Positions 17,220 to 26,508 of a stretch of DNA of 64,000 bases are shown here, piece after piece. The stretch's first letter is position 1. The number at the start of each line of letters is the position of its first letter. The stretch comes from Neptuniibacter sp048548695 (GTDB lineage: Bacteria; Pseudomonadota; Gammaproteobacteria; Pseudomonadales; Balneatricaceae), in assembly GCF_048548695.1 (NCBI RefSeq), contig NZ_JBLYIF010000013.1; one strand, 5' to 3'. The translations under genes and the position numbers were made by a program. The notes under the pieces are model-generated. The model saw only the letters and a list, made by a program, of their open reading frames with translations. It was not told the DNA's origin and ran no database searches.

Positions 17220-18469
17220 CCATCAGCTGCCACCTGCCAGACTCCATTGAGGCGGACGTACTGAAATGGTGTGCTGCGCAACAAGCCTCCATGGTAGCCC
17301 GGCTGGAAACCTTGGTCGCTATCAATAGTGGCAGTGATAACCCTGACGGTATTAACCGTTGTGGGGAACAATTACAGCAGTGGTACCGCGCCAGTTTCCC
17401 GCAGTTACAGTGTCAGCGCCATCACCTTGATGGTGGCGAAACACTGACCCTCAACGGCGTAATGCAACCACGCAAACTGGGCGACCTTTGGCAGTTCCGA
17501 CTCCGCCCGGACGCCCCTTTACAGATATTGTTATGTGGTCACCTTGATACGGTGTTCAGCCCCAGCCACCCCTTTCAACAAGGCCAATACCTGAGCGCAA
17601 ACCTATTCCGCGGTCCGGGTGCCAGCGATATGAAAGGAGGTCTGCTGGTGATGCTCAACGCCTTACAGACCTTAGAACAGCACCCTGATGCCCAACAGGT
17701 GGGCTGGACGGTCCTGTTAAACCCGGATGAAGAGGTTGGCTCGCCCGGTTCTGCGCCCTGGCTGCAGCAGGCGGCTACCCAACACCATCTGGGGCTGGTG
17801 TATGAGCCGGCATTACCCGGCGGAGACCTGGCCGGACAGCGCAAAGGCAGTGCCAACTATACGTTGCAAGTGACCGGGCGCAGTGCACATGCCGGGCGCA
17901 ACCCTGAGCAGGGGCGTAATGCCATCGCCCTGGCAGCAGAGATTACCCTTGAGCTGCAGCGCCTGAATGGCCAGCAACCGGGCCTGAGTCTGAATACCGG
18001 TGTGATTCAGGGCGGCCATAGCACTAATCAGGTACCTGATAAATGTGTATTGCGGTTTAACATCCGTATCGCTAAACCGGAAGATGCCATCTGGTGCCAG
18101 CAGCAGCTCGACACTCTGATAGATCACTTCCGTAAGCGAGAAGGCTTCGAGTTACGTATACAGGGCGGTTTCAGCCGGCTGCCTAAACTACTCGATTCGG
18201 CGCAACTGTCCCTCTACCGGCATGTCCAAGCTTTAGCACAGGAGTTGAATCTGGCATTGCAGTGGCATGCCACAGGTGGCTGCTGTGATGGCAATAACCT
18301 GGCCGCTGCAGGCTTAACAAACATCGATACTCTGGGTGTGCGCGGCAGCGGTATTCACAGCGATCAGGAACAGATAGAACTCGACAGCCTGACAGAACGC
18401 AGTCGGCTCAGCGCACTGTTGCTGATACGCCTGGCCAAATCAGGCTGGCCTATGGGAGAGCGCCCATGA
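17216..18469 (+). CDS. M20-family metallohydrolase in the ast operon
   Basis: A 417-residue M20 peptidase-family enzyme with the two-zinc site: CGHLDT, the bridging Asp in GASDMKGG, the catalytic pair NPDEEVGSPGS, and a dimerisation domain around residues 205-320. Relatives include ArgE, DapE and carboxypeptidase G2, which cut N-acyl amino acids. The gene is translationally coupled on both sides (ATGA overlaps with astC and the DUF1338 gene). The operon lacks the usual astE desuccinylase, so this enzyme is a candidate replacement that releases succinate from N-succinylglutamate. The substrate is inference. Confidence 0.8.
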   Translation: MTISCHLPDSIEADVLKWCAAQQASMVARLETLVAINSGSDNPDGINRCGEQLQQWYRASFPQLQCQRHHLDGGETLTLNGVMQPRKLGDLWQFRLRPDAPLQILLCGHLDTVFSPSHPFQQGQYLSANLFRGPGASDMKGGLLVMLNALQTLEQHPDAQQVGWTVLLNPDEEVGSPGSAPWLQQAATQHHLGLVYEPALPGGDLAGQRKGSANYTLQVTGRSAHAGRNPEQGRNAIALAAEITLELQRLNGQQPGLSLNTGVIQGGHSTNQVPDKCVLRFNIRIAKPEDAIWCQQQLDTLIDHFRKREGFELRIQGGFSRLPKLLDSAQLSLYRHVQALAQELNLALQWHATGGCCDGNNLAAAGLTNIDTLGVRGSGIHSDQEQIELDSLTERSRLSALLLIRLAKSGWPMGERP

Positions 18470-19278
18470 CACGCGATACACTTAACCAACATATCCAAGC
18501 AATGTGGCTGGATTACCTGCAGCTCAACCCCCAGGCACGCCTGATTCATGGGTTATTCCTTGCCCGCAACACGCACCTGATCAACGATCATATTGCCCTG
18601 CGCACCTTTGACCTACCCGAAGTAGATCTAGCGCACCTGGCACAGCCCTTTCTTGCAGCGGGGTACAGCTATGGCGGTGAATACCACTTCCCCGACAAGC
18701 ACCTCTATGCCCGCCATCTGCAACACTCTGACCAGGACCTGCCCAAAATTTTTATCAGCCAATTGCAGACCCATAAACTACAGCCAGACAGCCAACAGCT
18801 GATACATCAGTGGGTTGACCAGATACCTCCTGCAGTGCGCGCCACAGAGTCATTCTGTTATTCCGGTCGACACTGGAACCCAAGCTGGCACAACTACCAG
18901 CAGTTGCTGGCAGAAAGCGAATATGCCGCCTGGCTTGCCGCGTTTGGCTTTCGCCCTAACCACTTCACGATACTCATAAACGCACTGCAGTCACATGACA
19001 GCATAGAGTCAGTCAACCAATTCCTAAGCCAGCGGGGTATCACCCTGAATAACCTTGGCGGTACAGTAAAAGGCTCTGCTGCCCAGGGGCTGGAGCAATC
19101 CTCAACCCTTGCCAGTCGTATCAATGTCCGCTTCAGCGATGGCACCCACTCGATTCCTGGCTGCTACTATGAATTTGCAAAACGTTACCCGAAAGCAGAC
19201 GGAGCGCTGTATCAAGGTTTTGTCACCGACTCGGCCAGCCAGATTTTTCACAGCACCGACAATCGACAGGGGAGGTAG
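18466..19278 (+). CDS. DUF1338-family (YdcJ/HglS-like) protein
   Basis: A 270-residue member of DUF1338: LINDHIALRTFD near residue 33 holds a metal-binding histidine, and YHFPDKHLYARHL near residue 73 and a C-terminal GFVTDSASQIFHST region are also typical. Studied relatives (HglS of Pseudomonas) are non-heme iron enzymes that turn 2-oxoadipate into 2-hydroxyglutarate in lysine breakdown. Here it sits inside an arginine catabolic operon, coupled to the M20 gene and three bases before astA, so its substrate may be a related 2-oxo acid. That is speculation. Confidence 0.8.
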   Translation: MTRDTLNQHIQAMWLDYLQLNPQARLIHGLFLARNTHLINDHIALRTFDLPEVDLAHLAQPFLAAGYSYGGEYHFPDKHLYARHLQHSDQDLPKIFISQLQTHKLQPDSQQLIHQWVDQIPPAVRATESFCYSGRHWNPSWHNYQQLLAESEYAAWLAAFGFRPNHFTILINALQSHDSIESVNQFLSQRGITLNNLGGTVKGSAAQGLEQSSTLASRINVRFSDGTHSIPGCYYEFAKRYPKADGALYQGFVTDSASQIFHSTDNRQGR

Positions 19279-19281
19279 CCA

Positions 19282-20304
19282 ATGTATTACATTCGCCCTA
19301 TTGCCAAAGACGATCTGGATATCCTCTGTCATATTGCCCGAGAGTCTGGTCCGGGGTTCACCTCATTACCCGCTAACCCTGAACTGTTGGAAAGCAGGAT
19401 CAACCTCAGTCTCGAGGCCTTCAGCAGTAACAGTAACCAGACAACCAACCACAGTTATCTATTTGTACTGGTCGAACAGAGCAGCGGGCAGGTGGTAGGG
19501 ACGTGCGGTATCGAATCCGCCGTTGGGCTGAATTACCCTTGGTATCACTATCGTCTGGGAACCGTTGTTCACGCCTCACCACAGCTTCAGGTATACAACC
19601 AATTCCAGACACTGTACCTCTGCAATGACTACACCGGTTGCTCTGAAGTTTGCACGCTGTTCCTGCTCCCTGAGCACAGGCGTCACCATAACGGCGCACT
19701 GCTTTCAAAAAGTCGGTTTTTATTTATGGCAGCAGAACCCGCCCGTTTCTCAGCACGGGTCATTGCTGAGATGCGTGGATTTTCCGACGACGCTGGCCGT
19801 TCACCTTTCTGGGACGGGCTGGGCCAGAAGTTTTTCAGCATCGACTTCAGTCAGGCTGACTACCTGACCGGTAGTGGTAATAAAGCCTTTATCGCCGAAC
19901 TGATGCCCAAGTACACCATCTACCAGCACCTGTTGCCCGAATCAGCCCAGGAAACTATCGGCCGTGTGCACCCGGCTACCGAACCTGCCCGCGCCATGTT
20001 GGAGAGCGAAGGTTTCAGGTTTGAGAATTACGTCGATATTTTTGATGCCGGTCCGACCCTGACGGCGCCGTTGAAAAAAATCCGCAGTATCCGCCAGAGT
20101 CGTTGTGCCCGCGTGAGCATCACCGACACAGGCCATAGCAACCTGCATGCTGAATACTTGCTCAGTAATGAACGTATTGCCGAATTTCGCTGCACCTTTG
20201 CCCCTGCAAGACTACGAACGGGCCGGGTTGAGATCTCACCAGTGGTGGCAGCAATGCTGAATGTCAGTGATCAGGATCTCATCCGCATCGTTGAGTTAAA
20301 GTGA
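19282..20304 (+). CDS. astA: Arginine N-succinyltransferase
   Basis: A 340-residue AstA-family acyltransferase that moves succinyl from succinyl-CoA to the alpha-amino group of arginine, the first step of the AST pathway. Family features: the N-terminal YIRPIAKDDLDILCHIARESG, CTLFLLPEHRR near residue 127, RVIAEMRGFSDDAGRSPFWDGLG, and HPATEPARAMLESEGF. The start follows GGGGAGG. The TGA stop overlaps a possible GTG of astD. Confidence 0.93.
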   Translation: MYYIRPIAKDDLDILCHIARESGPGFTSLPANPELLESRINLSLEAFSSNSNQTTNHSYLFVLVEQSSGQVVGTCGIESAVGLNYPWYHYRLGTVVHASPQLQVYNQFQTLYLCNDYTGCSEVCTLFLLPEHRRHHNGALLSKSRFLFMAAEPARFSARVIAEMRGFSDDAGRSPFWDGLGQKFFSIDFSQADYLTGSGNKAFIAELMPKYTIYQHLLPESAQETIGRVHPATEPARAMLESEGFRFENYVDIFDAGPTLTAPLKKIRSIRQSRCARVSITDTGHSNLHAEYLLSNERIAEFRCTFAPARLRTGRVEISPVVAAMLNVSDQDLIRIVELK

Positions 20305-20312
20305 GGTTCGAT

Positions 20313-21794
20313 ATGAAGCCTATTGCATCTCTGTTTATCAATGGCTGCTGGGTGCCGGGTGATGGTGATGCCATGACATCGATCAACCCGGCTAACGATC
20401 AGGCCCTCTGGCATGGTCATGGTGCCAATACTCATCAAGTCGAACAGGCCGTTCAGGCTGCAGCCAAAGCGTTTCCCGGTTGGTCCAGTACGACCCTTAG
20501 CGCCCGTAGCCAGTTGATTGAGCACTTTGTCCAACAGTTAGCTGACCACCGCGAACTGATGGCAGATACCATTGGTCAGGAAACCGGTAAACCCATGTGG
20601 GAAGCTCGCGCTGAGGTGGATGCCATGCTGGCAAAATTTCCCCATACCCAGCAGGCCTACCAGCAACGCTGCCCGGAGGAGGAAAACCTTTGTAACGATG
20701 TACGCTCTGTCCTAAGCCATCGACCTCATGGCATTGTCGCTATCTTTGGTCCGTTTAACTTTCCCGGTCACTTACCCAACGGGCATATCATGCCTGCCAT
20801 GCTGGCCGGCAATACCCTTATTTTTAAACCCAGTGAACTGACCCCTCGTACCGCCGAATTCATGTTGCACCTGTGGCAAAAAGCCGGGTTACCCGATGGG
20901 GTACTTAATCTGCTCCAGGGCGGTTCTACTATCGGTGCCGCCATTGCCAGTCATGCCGATATCAGCGGCGTTTACTTTACTGGTAGCGCTCGGACCGGGA
21001 CTTACCTGCACCGGCAGTTTGCCGGTCACCCGGAAAAAATTCTGGCGCTGGAAATGGGTGGTAATAATCCGTTGCTGGTGACCGATGTTAACAATGTTGA
21101 TGCCGCCGTCCTGATGACCCTGCAGTCAGCTTACCTCAGTGCCGGTCAACGCTGCAGCTGCGCACGCCGTTTATTGGTCCCCGATGGCAGCGCCGGTGAC
21201 GAGTTTATCCAACACCTGCGTATCGCCATACAAAATTTGACCTATGGCGATTATGACCAGGAGCCTCAACCCTTTATGGGCTGCCTGATCAATAAAGATG
21301 CGGCACAACGCATGCTCGACGTACAGCAAAAGCTTGTTGCTCAAGGGGGCGTCATACTTGAAGCCATGCAGGTAAAAAATCCGGCAAAAACCCTACTCTC
21401 AGCCGGACTGATGGATTGCAGCCAGATCCTCAACCCCGAGGATGAAGAGCACTTCGGCCCCTTGTTGCAACTGTTCAGAGTCAGGGATCTGGAGCATGGC
21501 ATTCGACTGGCTAACCATACCCGCTACGGTTTGTCTGCGGGCATCCTGACGGATAATGCCGAGTGCTTCGAAATGTTCCAGCGCCATGTGCGGGCAGGGC
21601 TGATTAATTGGAACCGACCTTTAACCGGCGCCTCAAGTGCACGGCCATTTGGCGGTACAGGGCTCAGCGGCAACCACCGGCCCAGTGCCTGGTATGCCGC
21701 AGACTATTGTGCCTATCCGGTAGCCTCATTACAGGCAGAACGGCTCGTGTTACCGGACACCCTGCCGCCTGGCTTGTCACTGCCAACGGAGTAA
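20313..21794 (+). CDS. astD: Succinylglutamate semialdehyde dehydrogenase
   Basis: A 493-residue aldehyde dehydrogenase. The Rossmann-domain motif FTGSARTG, the general base Glu in LEMGGNN and the catalytic cysteine in SAGQRCSCARR are all present, as is IFGPFNFPGHLPNGHI typical of AstD. It oxidises N-succinylglutamate semialdehyde with NAD+. I prefer ATG 20313, six bases after a GAGG site, over GTG 20301, which overlaps the astA stop and leaves no room for that site. Confidence 0.93.
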   Translation: MKPIASLFINGCWVPGDGDAMTSINPANDQALWHGHGANTHQVEQAVQAAAKAFPGWSSTTLSARSQLIEHFVQQLADHRELMADTIGQETGKPMWEARAEVDAMLAKFPHTQQAYQQRCPEEENLCNDVRSVLSHRPHGIVAIFGPFNFPGHLPNGHIMPAMLAGNTLIFKPSELTPRTAEFMLHLWQKAGLPDGVLNLLQGGSTIGAAIASHADISGVYFTGSARTGTYLHRQFAGHPEKILALEMGGNNPLLVTDVNNVDAAVLMTLQSAYLSAGQRCSCARRLLVPDGSAGDEFIQHLRIAIQNLTYGDYDQEPQPFMGCLINKDAAQRMLDVQQKLVAQGGVILEAMQVKNPAKTLLSAGLMDCSQILNPEDEEHFGPLLQLFRVRDLEHGIRLANHTRYGLSAGILTDNAECFEMFQRHVRAGLINWNRPLTGASSARPFGGTGLSGNHRPSAWYAADYCAYPVASLQAERLVLPDTLPPGLSLPTE

Positions 21795-21797
21795 ACC

Positions 21798-23114
21798 ATG
21801 TTGCTCAACCTGGATGGTTTAGTTGGCCCCAGTCACCACTTTGGCGGACTCGCCTACGGTAACCTTGCCTCTGCCCGGCATCACGGTAATCGATCCAATC
21901 CGCGACAAGCCGCACTGCAAGGTCTGAAAAAGATGTGGTATCTGCATTGCCGGGGGTTTCCGCAGGCTATCCTGCCTCCTGCTCAACGACCTGAGTTAAG
22001 TCTATTACGTGCCGCCGGGTTTAGTGGTGATGATAACGCCGTGGTGTATCAAGCCTCCCGTCAAGCGCCTCAGTTACTGAGTGCCGCTTACTCCGCTTCC
22101 AGTATGTGGGCTGCCAATGCCGCCACCGTTACGGCAACTGCTGACAGTCATGCACATCGCCTCCAGTTCACTCCGGCCAACCTGGTAAGCACGTTGCACC
22201 GCTCCATTGAGTGCTGTCATAACAGTCGAGCCCTACAGTTAATCTTTGCCGATCGAGGACTATACCAACACCACCCTGCATTACCCGCCCAGCAGTGCTT
22301 CAGTGACGAGGGCGCAGCTAACCATATTCGTCTGTTTGACCCGGCAGGAGATGATGCAATTAACCTTTTCGTGTACGGGCGAAATGATCTGCAACATGTG
22401 CAGACGGGTAAGTTTCCTGCCCGACAAAGCCAACTGGCCAGCGAGAGCATCGCCCGCTTACACCGCATACCCTCAGCGCAGGCCATGTTTGTTCAACAAA
22501 GCCCTGCTGCCATCAATGCCGGTGCTTTTCATAACGACGTGGTTGCCGTGGGTTATGCCAACTTACTGCTGCTACATGCCCATGCATTTGCCGACCAGCC
22601 AACTCAACTGGACGCGCTTAAGGAACGCACCCAGCACTGGCAAACGCCCTTGCAAATTATTGAAATTACCAATGAACAGTTACCCCTGAACGCGGCCATT
22701 AACTGTTATTTGTTTAACAGTCAGTTACTGCACTCAACCGCTCACGGCTGGATCATGCTGGCACCCCACGAATGTGCCGAGCAGCCCGAAGCCCAGCGGG
22801 TTATCGAGAATTTACTGGCCAGCAGCATCGATGAGGTCGTGTATTTTAATCTACGGGAGAGTATGCATAACGGAGGCGGCCCCGCCTGCCTGCGCTTAGC
22901 TGTACCACTGACGGAAGCAGAACGGTCAGGCATGCATCAAGGCGTACTGCTCAGTCCTGGTTTGTACCAAGCGCTACAAGAATGGATCATCTGCTATTAC
23001 CGCGACCAGCTATCAACCGATTCACTGGCCGACCCGTCGCTAAGAAGGGAACACTACAGTGCCCTGGAGGCACTGGAGAGAATTCTGCAACTGCCCGGGC
23101 TTTACCAATTCTGA
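21798..23114 (+). CDS. astB: N-succinylarginine dihydrolase
   Basis: A 438-residue AstB of the guanidine-modifying fold. Visible are the N-terminal NLDGLVGPSHHFGGLAYGN, the catalytic His region GAFHNDVVAVG near residue 240 and the nucleophilic cysteine in NGGGPACLRLAVPL near residue 365. It removes ammonia and CO2 from N-succinylarginine to give succinylornithine. After AFHNDVVAVG the family normally has Asn; here it is Tyr, a mild divergence. It is the last gene of the operon; no astE follows, and the next gene is on the other strand. No strong terminator was seen in the 19-base gap. Confidence 0.92.
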   Translation: MLLNLDGLVGPSHHFGGLAYGNLASARHHGNRSNPRQAALQGLKKMWYLHCRGFPQAILPPAQRPELSLLRAAGFSGDDNAVVYQASRQAPQLLSAAYSASSMWAANAATVTATADSHAHRLQFTPANLVSTLHRSIECCHNSRALQLIFADRGLYQHHPALPAQQCFSDEGAANHIRLFDPAGDDAINLFVYGRNDLQHVQTGKFPARQSQLASESIARLHRIPSAQAMFVQQSPAAINAGAFHNDVVAVGYANLLLLHAHAFADQPTQLDALKERTQHWQTPLQIIEITNEQLPLNAAINCYLFNSQLLHSTAHGWIMLAPHECAEQPEAQRVIENLLASSIDEVVYFNLRESMHNGGGPACLRLAVPLTEAERSGMHQGVLLSPGLYQALQEWIICYYRDQLSTDSLADPSLRREHYSALEALERILQLPGLYQF

Positions 23115-23133
23115 GATTAAAATATCAGCCTTT

Positions 23134-24453
23134 TTACGTCGGCATTCGGATGATCGCCTGCAAGCCACCTGTCGGGTGATTACTCAGTTCCAGCTCTGCA
23201 CCCAAACGCGCCAGCGCACGATAAGCAATACTTAGCCCCAAGCCATAGCCGTTGTTATTCGCGCCAGCCCGGTAGAACGGCTCACACAACCGCTGTAATG
23301 CCTCTGCAGATACGCCCTCACCATGGTCACGAATAGTGATCACTGCTGCTTGTCGCTGCACCTCCAGCCGGATATCAATAGCCGTCAGATTCGGGGTATG
23401 TTTGCAGGCATTCACCAATATATTACTGATAGCGCGATCAAGCAGCTTGGCATTGAGTGTGCTTTGACAGGGCTGCAATGACGTTTGCAGCTTGTGGGAC
23501 TGATAAGTGAACTGGATATCCGCTACCCATTCCTGCAGCCAGGTATCAAGCGAGTAAGCCGAACAGTTGACCTCCATTTGCTCCAGCCGTGACAGGGAAA
23601 GAATCTCACCAATCAGGCCATCAAGGCGTCCGGTTTCCCGGTTCAGGCGGTTAACAATTTTATCTGCTTCCCCCCAACGTTGTTCCGCCAATCCAGCGGC
23701 CGCCTGCAAACGCGCTAATGGCGCACGCAATTCGTGGGAAACATCTTGTAGCAACTTCTGCTGAGCACTTAGCGTATGTTCAACATAGTCAGCCATCCGG
23801 TTGAAGTCGCGTCCCAGCTCTCCTATTTCATCTCCCCGGTTACAAACACTTTTATCTGTTCGACTGTCTAACTGCCCCTGATAGATTGCCTGGCTATGCT
23901 GCCTGAGCAAGTTCACTGGCCGTACGATAATTGCCGAGATAACCCAGGCGCACAAGCCAGACACCAAGACAATGAGGACCACCTGAACCGAGAGCAACTT
24001 GCGCAACATATTAGCAGCAGGCGATCCCTTCCAATTCAGATCAATAAACACTTGATAGTTACGACCGCTATCAGAGGTATACAGGGTTTCTTCCACACCA
24101 CCTTTGAGCCCCTCAAACAGCGGATTCAGCACCACCGGTTGCCCCAACAATTGGTCAACGATCTCGACACGTTTAGAAATACGGGGAGGGCGGGGCGCAA
24201 AGCGATGGCGATGATCTTCTTCAGTCCGCAGAGATTGCATAAGCCCTGGCAACTGACGATAACCATTATGCTCATACCGCTCTACCATCAACTCGACATA
24301 ACCCATCGCCTTAGCAGTAATTACCGCATTAAACTTTTCTTTTTCAGCAATGTTGCCCATCAGCTGCACTGTCGCTACCAGCGCCAGAAAGCTGACTACC
24401 CAAATGGCCGCAAAGACCTTCCAGAAAAGCTTTTTATACCAGCGCACAATCAC
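23134..24453 (-). CDS. cpxA: CpxA-like sensor histidine kinase
   Basis: A 439-residue kinase: transmembrane helix near residues 10-30, a periplasmic domain of about 120 residues, a second helix near 150-175 (VQVVLIVLVSGLCAWVIS), HAMP, the H-box LLQDVSHELRAPLARLQ with the phospho-acceptor His, and a HATPase domain with N-box ISNILVNACKH, G1 DHGEGV and G2 GYGLGLS. It overlaps the response-regulator gene by four bases. The Cpx assignment rests on the regulator, the divergent Spy/CpxP gene and a perfect CpxR box; sequence alone would only say OmpR-type partner. Confidence 0.85.
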   Translation of the reverse strand: MIVRWYKKLFWKVFAAIWVVSFLALVATVQLMGNIAEKEKFNAVITAKAMGYVELMVERYEHNGYRQLPGLMQSLRTEEDHRHRFAPRPPRISKRVEIVDQLLGQPVVLNPLFEGLKGGVEETLYTSDSGRNYQVFIDLNWKGSPAANMLRKLLSVQVVLIVLVSGLCAWVISAIIVRPVNLLRQHSQAIYQGQLDSRTDKSVCNRGDEIGELGRDFNRMADYVEHTLSAQQKLLQDVSHELRAPLARLQAAAGLAEQRWGEADKIVNRLNRETGRLDGLIGEILSLSRLEQMEVNCSAYSLDTWLQEWVADIQFTYQSHKLQTSLQPCQSTLNAKLLDRAISNILVNACKHTPNLTAIDIRLEVQRQAAVITIRDHGEGVSAEALQRLCEPFYRAGANNNGYGLGLSIAYRALARLGAELELSNHPTGGLQAIIRMPT

Positions 24454-25160
24454 CCCTGTACAAACATATATCCGGCTCCGCGGATGGTTTTAATCAGTTC
24501 CTGATCCGGTAGTTCGCGCGCCAATTTCTGTCGCACCCGACTGACATGGACATCCATCGCCCGGTCATAGGCCGTTAACTCGCGATGCAAAACCAGCTCT
24601 GTGAGTTGCTCTTTACTCATCACTTGCCCGGCATTCGCCAACAAATAAGCCAACACATTAAATTCTGTACCCGTCAACTCAATCAATGAGGTCGCTACTT
24701 TAACCTCACGATTGCCCGGATCGAGACTAATACCCATATGCTCAACTGATCGCTCAGGGAACATGGTTGAGCGCGGAGCATTTTCACTGCGGCGGAGTAT
24801 GGCACGAATTCTGGCCAGCAGCTCTCTGGGGTTGCAGGGCTTGCTCAAGTAGTCATCTGCGCCCATCTCCAAACCCAGAATCCGATCAATCTCTTCGCCT
24901 CGGCCCGTCAGCATAATCACTGGCAAAGTCACCGAGGGCCTTAACTGCTGCAATAATTCCAGTCCACTTTTGCCTGGCATCATCACATCCAGAATCATCA
25001 ACGCATAACGATCCTGTTGCTTCAGTTTATCCAGTGCCTGATCGGCGCTATGCGCCAGCTCCACCTGAAAGCCTTCATGCACCAGATAATCACCTATCAG
25101 CTCGCATAGCTCTTTGTCATCGTCGACCATTAAAAGGCGCACGCCGGTTGCCATATCCAC
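24450..25160 (-). CDS. cpxR: CpxR-like OmpR-family response regulator
   Basis: A 236-residue regulator with an intact receiver (acidic LLMVDDD, phospho-acceptor Asp in LMILDVMMPGKSG, switch Thr in VIMLTGRG, Lys in YLSKPCNPREL) and a C-terminal winged helix (LTGTEFNVLAYLLANAG, then VHVSRVRQKL and IRGAGYMF). It is read with its kinase and divergently from a periplasmic Spy/CpxP-like chaperone. A perfect CpxR box lies between the two, so envelope-stress control and autoregulation are likely. Confidence 0.88.
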   Translation of the reverse strand: MDMATGVRLLMVDDDKELCELIGDYLVHEGFQVELAHSADQALDKLKQQDRYALMILDVMMPGKSGLELLQQLRPSVTLPVIMLTGRGEEIDRILGLEMGADDYLSKPCNPRELLARIRAILRRSENAPRSTMFPERSVEHMGISLDPGNREVKVATSLIELTGTEFNVLAYLLANAGQVMSKEQLTELVLHRELTAYDRAMDVHVSRVRQKLARELPDQELIKTIRGAGYMFVQG

Positions 25161-25219
25161 TCCACTGCATTATTACCTTAAGCTAATTGTAAGCCCGCCA
25201 GCTCAGGCATCCATATGGT

Positions 25220-25234
25220 TTTACCTAACTTTAC
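25220..25234. promoter_or_regulatory. CpxR box
   Basis: TTTACCTAACTTTAC is the reverse complement of GTAAA-N5-GTAAA, an exact match to the CpxR consensus. It sits in the divergent region between cpxR and the Spy/CpxP-like gene, 75 bases before the latter. Confidence 0.8.
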
Positions 25235-25308
25235 ACCGGTCATACCCATCTTTGCGTAGCCATGTACGAGAATTGCAGCATGTTAAATACATTGATGGAG
25301 AAGCAATC

Positions 25309-25782
25309 ATGAACAAGAAACTACTTATTGGCCTCACCGCCGCCGTAATTATTACCGGCTCTACCACTGCCGCTTTTGCTTATGACAAACATGAAGACAA
25401 AGAACACTACCGTGGCAGCCACAAGATTGAGCATCTGTCAGAACAACTAGCACTAACCGAGGCACAGAAAACCAGCTTGAAACAGACATTCAAAGAAAAT
25501 TACTCAAAGATGAAGGATGGCATGCGGCAGCATAAATCACATCATCATGCTCTACGGCAGCTTAATCCAACAGCGGATAACTATGAGGCAGAGCTAGACA
25601 AGCTTATTGCCGAAGCACAGGCGAACGCCAAAGAGCGAGTAATGATGCGCGCAGAACATCAAAAGGAAATATTTCAAACACTCACACCTGAGCAGCAAGA
25701 AAAGCTAACCGCGATGACCAAGGAACGCCCTGAGGGCAAGCATCATAAACATTCGAATCACTATAAAGGCTGCGACCGCTAA
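25309..25782 (+). CDS. Spy/CpxP family periplasmic chaperone
   Basis: A 157-residue protein with a signal peptide (KKLLIGLTAAVIITGSTTAAFA) followed by a highly charged helical domain rich in His and Lys. Two LTxxQ-type repeats, hallmarks of Spy/CpxP, are present as LALTEAQKTSL and LTPEQQEKLT. The His-rich stretches (HKSHHHAL and GKHHKHSNHYK) could bind metal. The start at 25309 follows GGAG and begins the signal peptide; the frame is open upstream but has no better start. The CpxR box upstream points to induction by envelope stress and feedback on CpxA. Confidence 0.87.
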   Translation: MNKKLLIGLTAAVIITGSTTAAFAYDKHEDKEHYRGSHKIEHLSEQLALTEAQKTSLKQTFKENYSKMKDGMRQHKSHHHALRQLNPTADNYEAELDKLIAEAQANAKERVMMRAEHQKEIFQTLTPEQQEKLTAMTKERPEGKHHKHSNHYKGCDR

Positions 25783-25794
25783 ACTGTGGCTCCA

Positions 25795-25810
25795 TGTTTC
25801 ACGTGAAACC
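25795..25810. other. parS site 1 (ParB-binding)
   Basis: TGTTTCACGTGAAACC matches the 16-base parS palindrome TGTTTCACGTGAAACA at 15 of 16 positions. It nucleates ParB for chromosome segregation. The parAB genes lie 27 kb away at 52.9-54.6 kb. Confidence 0.9.
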
Positions 25811-25827
25811 TCATTGCTTAACTACAG

Positions 25828-25843
25828 TGTTTCACGTGAAACA
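25828..25843. other. parS site 2 (ParB-binding)
   Basis: TGTTTCACGTGAAACA is a perfect parS palindrome, 33 bases (about three helical turns) from the first copy and in the same intergenic space downstream of the Spy/CpxP-like gene. Confidence 0.93.
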
Positions 25844-25900
25844 CCGCGCACGAAACCAGCCAGGGAGTACGAGGACTCGTGCCGACGATAAAGCAGGGGG

Positions 25901-26422
25901 CTATTCCTGCTTATCCCGCTCTGCGGGTTTGCCCAATACCTTACTGTTAGTCAGGAACAACGCCAGACCTAAGAGGGCAACCGATGCAGCATACATCAAC
26001 AGATCCATTGGTGTCTGAATCGACATTTCAATGCTGAGCGAAAGAAACTTTACAATCAGAATCATGATCACCAGCGTACCTAGCTTGCTTTTTAGTTGGG
26101 CGATACTGGTGACTACCAACAGCTTGGAAGAGAAGGCTGCCGATTTCTCTGGCATGATTTTGCCAATGAAAATTTCGTAAATACCCAAGCCAAACATAAT
26201 CATCACTCCAGCCATCAGTGACTGATCGACAATCTCAACCGTAATAAACAACAACTCAACGCGCGTCTGTTGCGTGAATCCTTGCTGCAACAGGACCGCC
26301 ACCAGATGGACAAGGTCGCTGATAACAAAGCCAATCAACGGCAGGGCGCTGACAATCACCGCCACTACAGTAGGAATCATTAGCCAGCGGCTAGACCAGA
26401 GCGTGCGCTCAAATAACTTCAT
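25901..26422 (-). CDS. YqhA family (UPF0114) inner-membrane protein
   Basis: A 173-residue protein with three or four hydrophobic helices (residues 15-40, 60-85, 110-135 and 140-160) and the family blocks LWSSRWLMIPTVVAVIV, LMAGVMIMFGLGIYEIFIGKI and LKSKLGTLVIMILIVKFL. Function is unknown. It lies downstream of gyrB in the same direction, now separated from it by the transposon-like element. Confidence 0.85.
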   Translation of the reverse strand: MKLFERTLWSSRWLMIPTVVAVIVSALPLIGFVISDLVHLVAVLLQQGFTQQTRVELLFITVEIVDQSLMAGVMIMFGLGIYEIFIGKIMPEKSAAFSSKLLVVTSIAQLKSKLGTLVIMILIVKFLSLSIEMSIQTPMDLLMYAASVALLGLALFLTNSKVLGKPAERDKQE

Positions 26423-26508
26423 ACGTTATGCCTTTATAATCTTGAGAATACGCGGCGGCGCAGCATGAACCACATCATGTGATCGCCAACGACACTTTTT
26501 CCTTTCAC

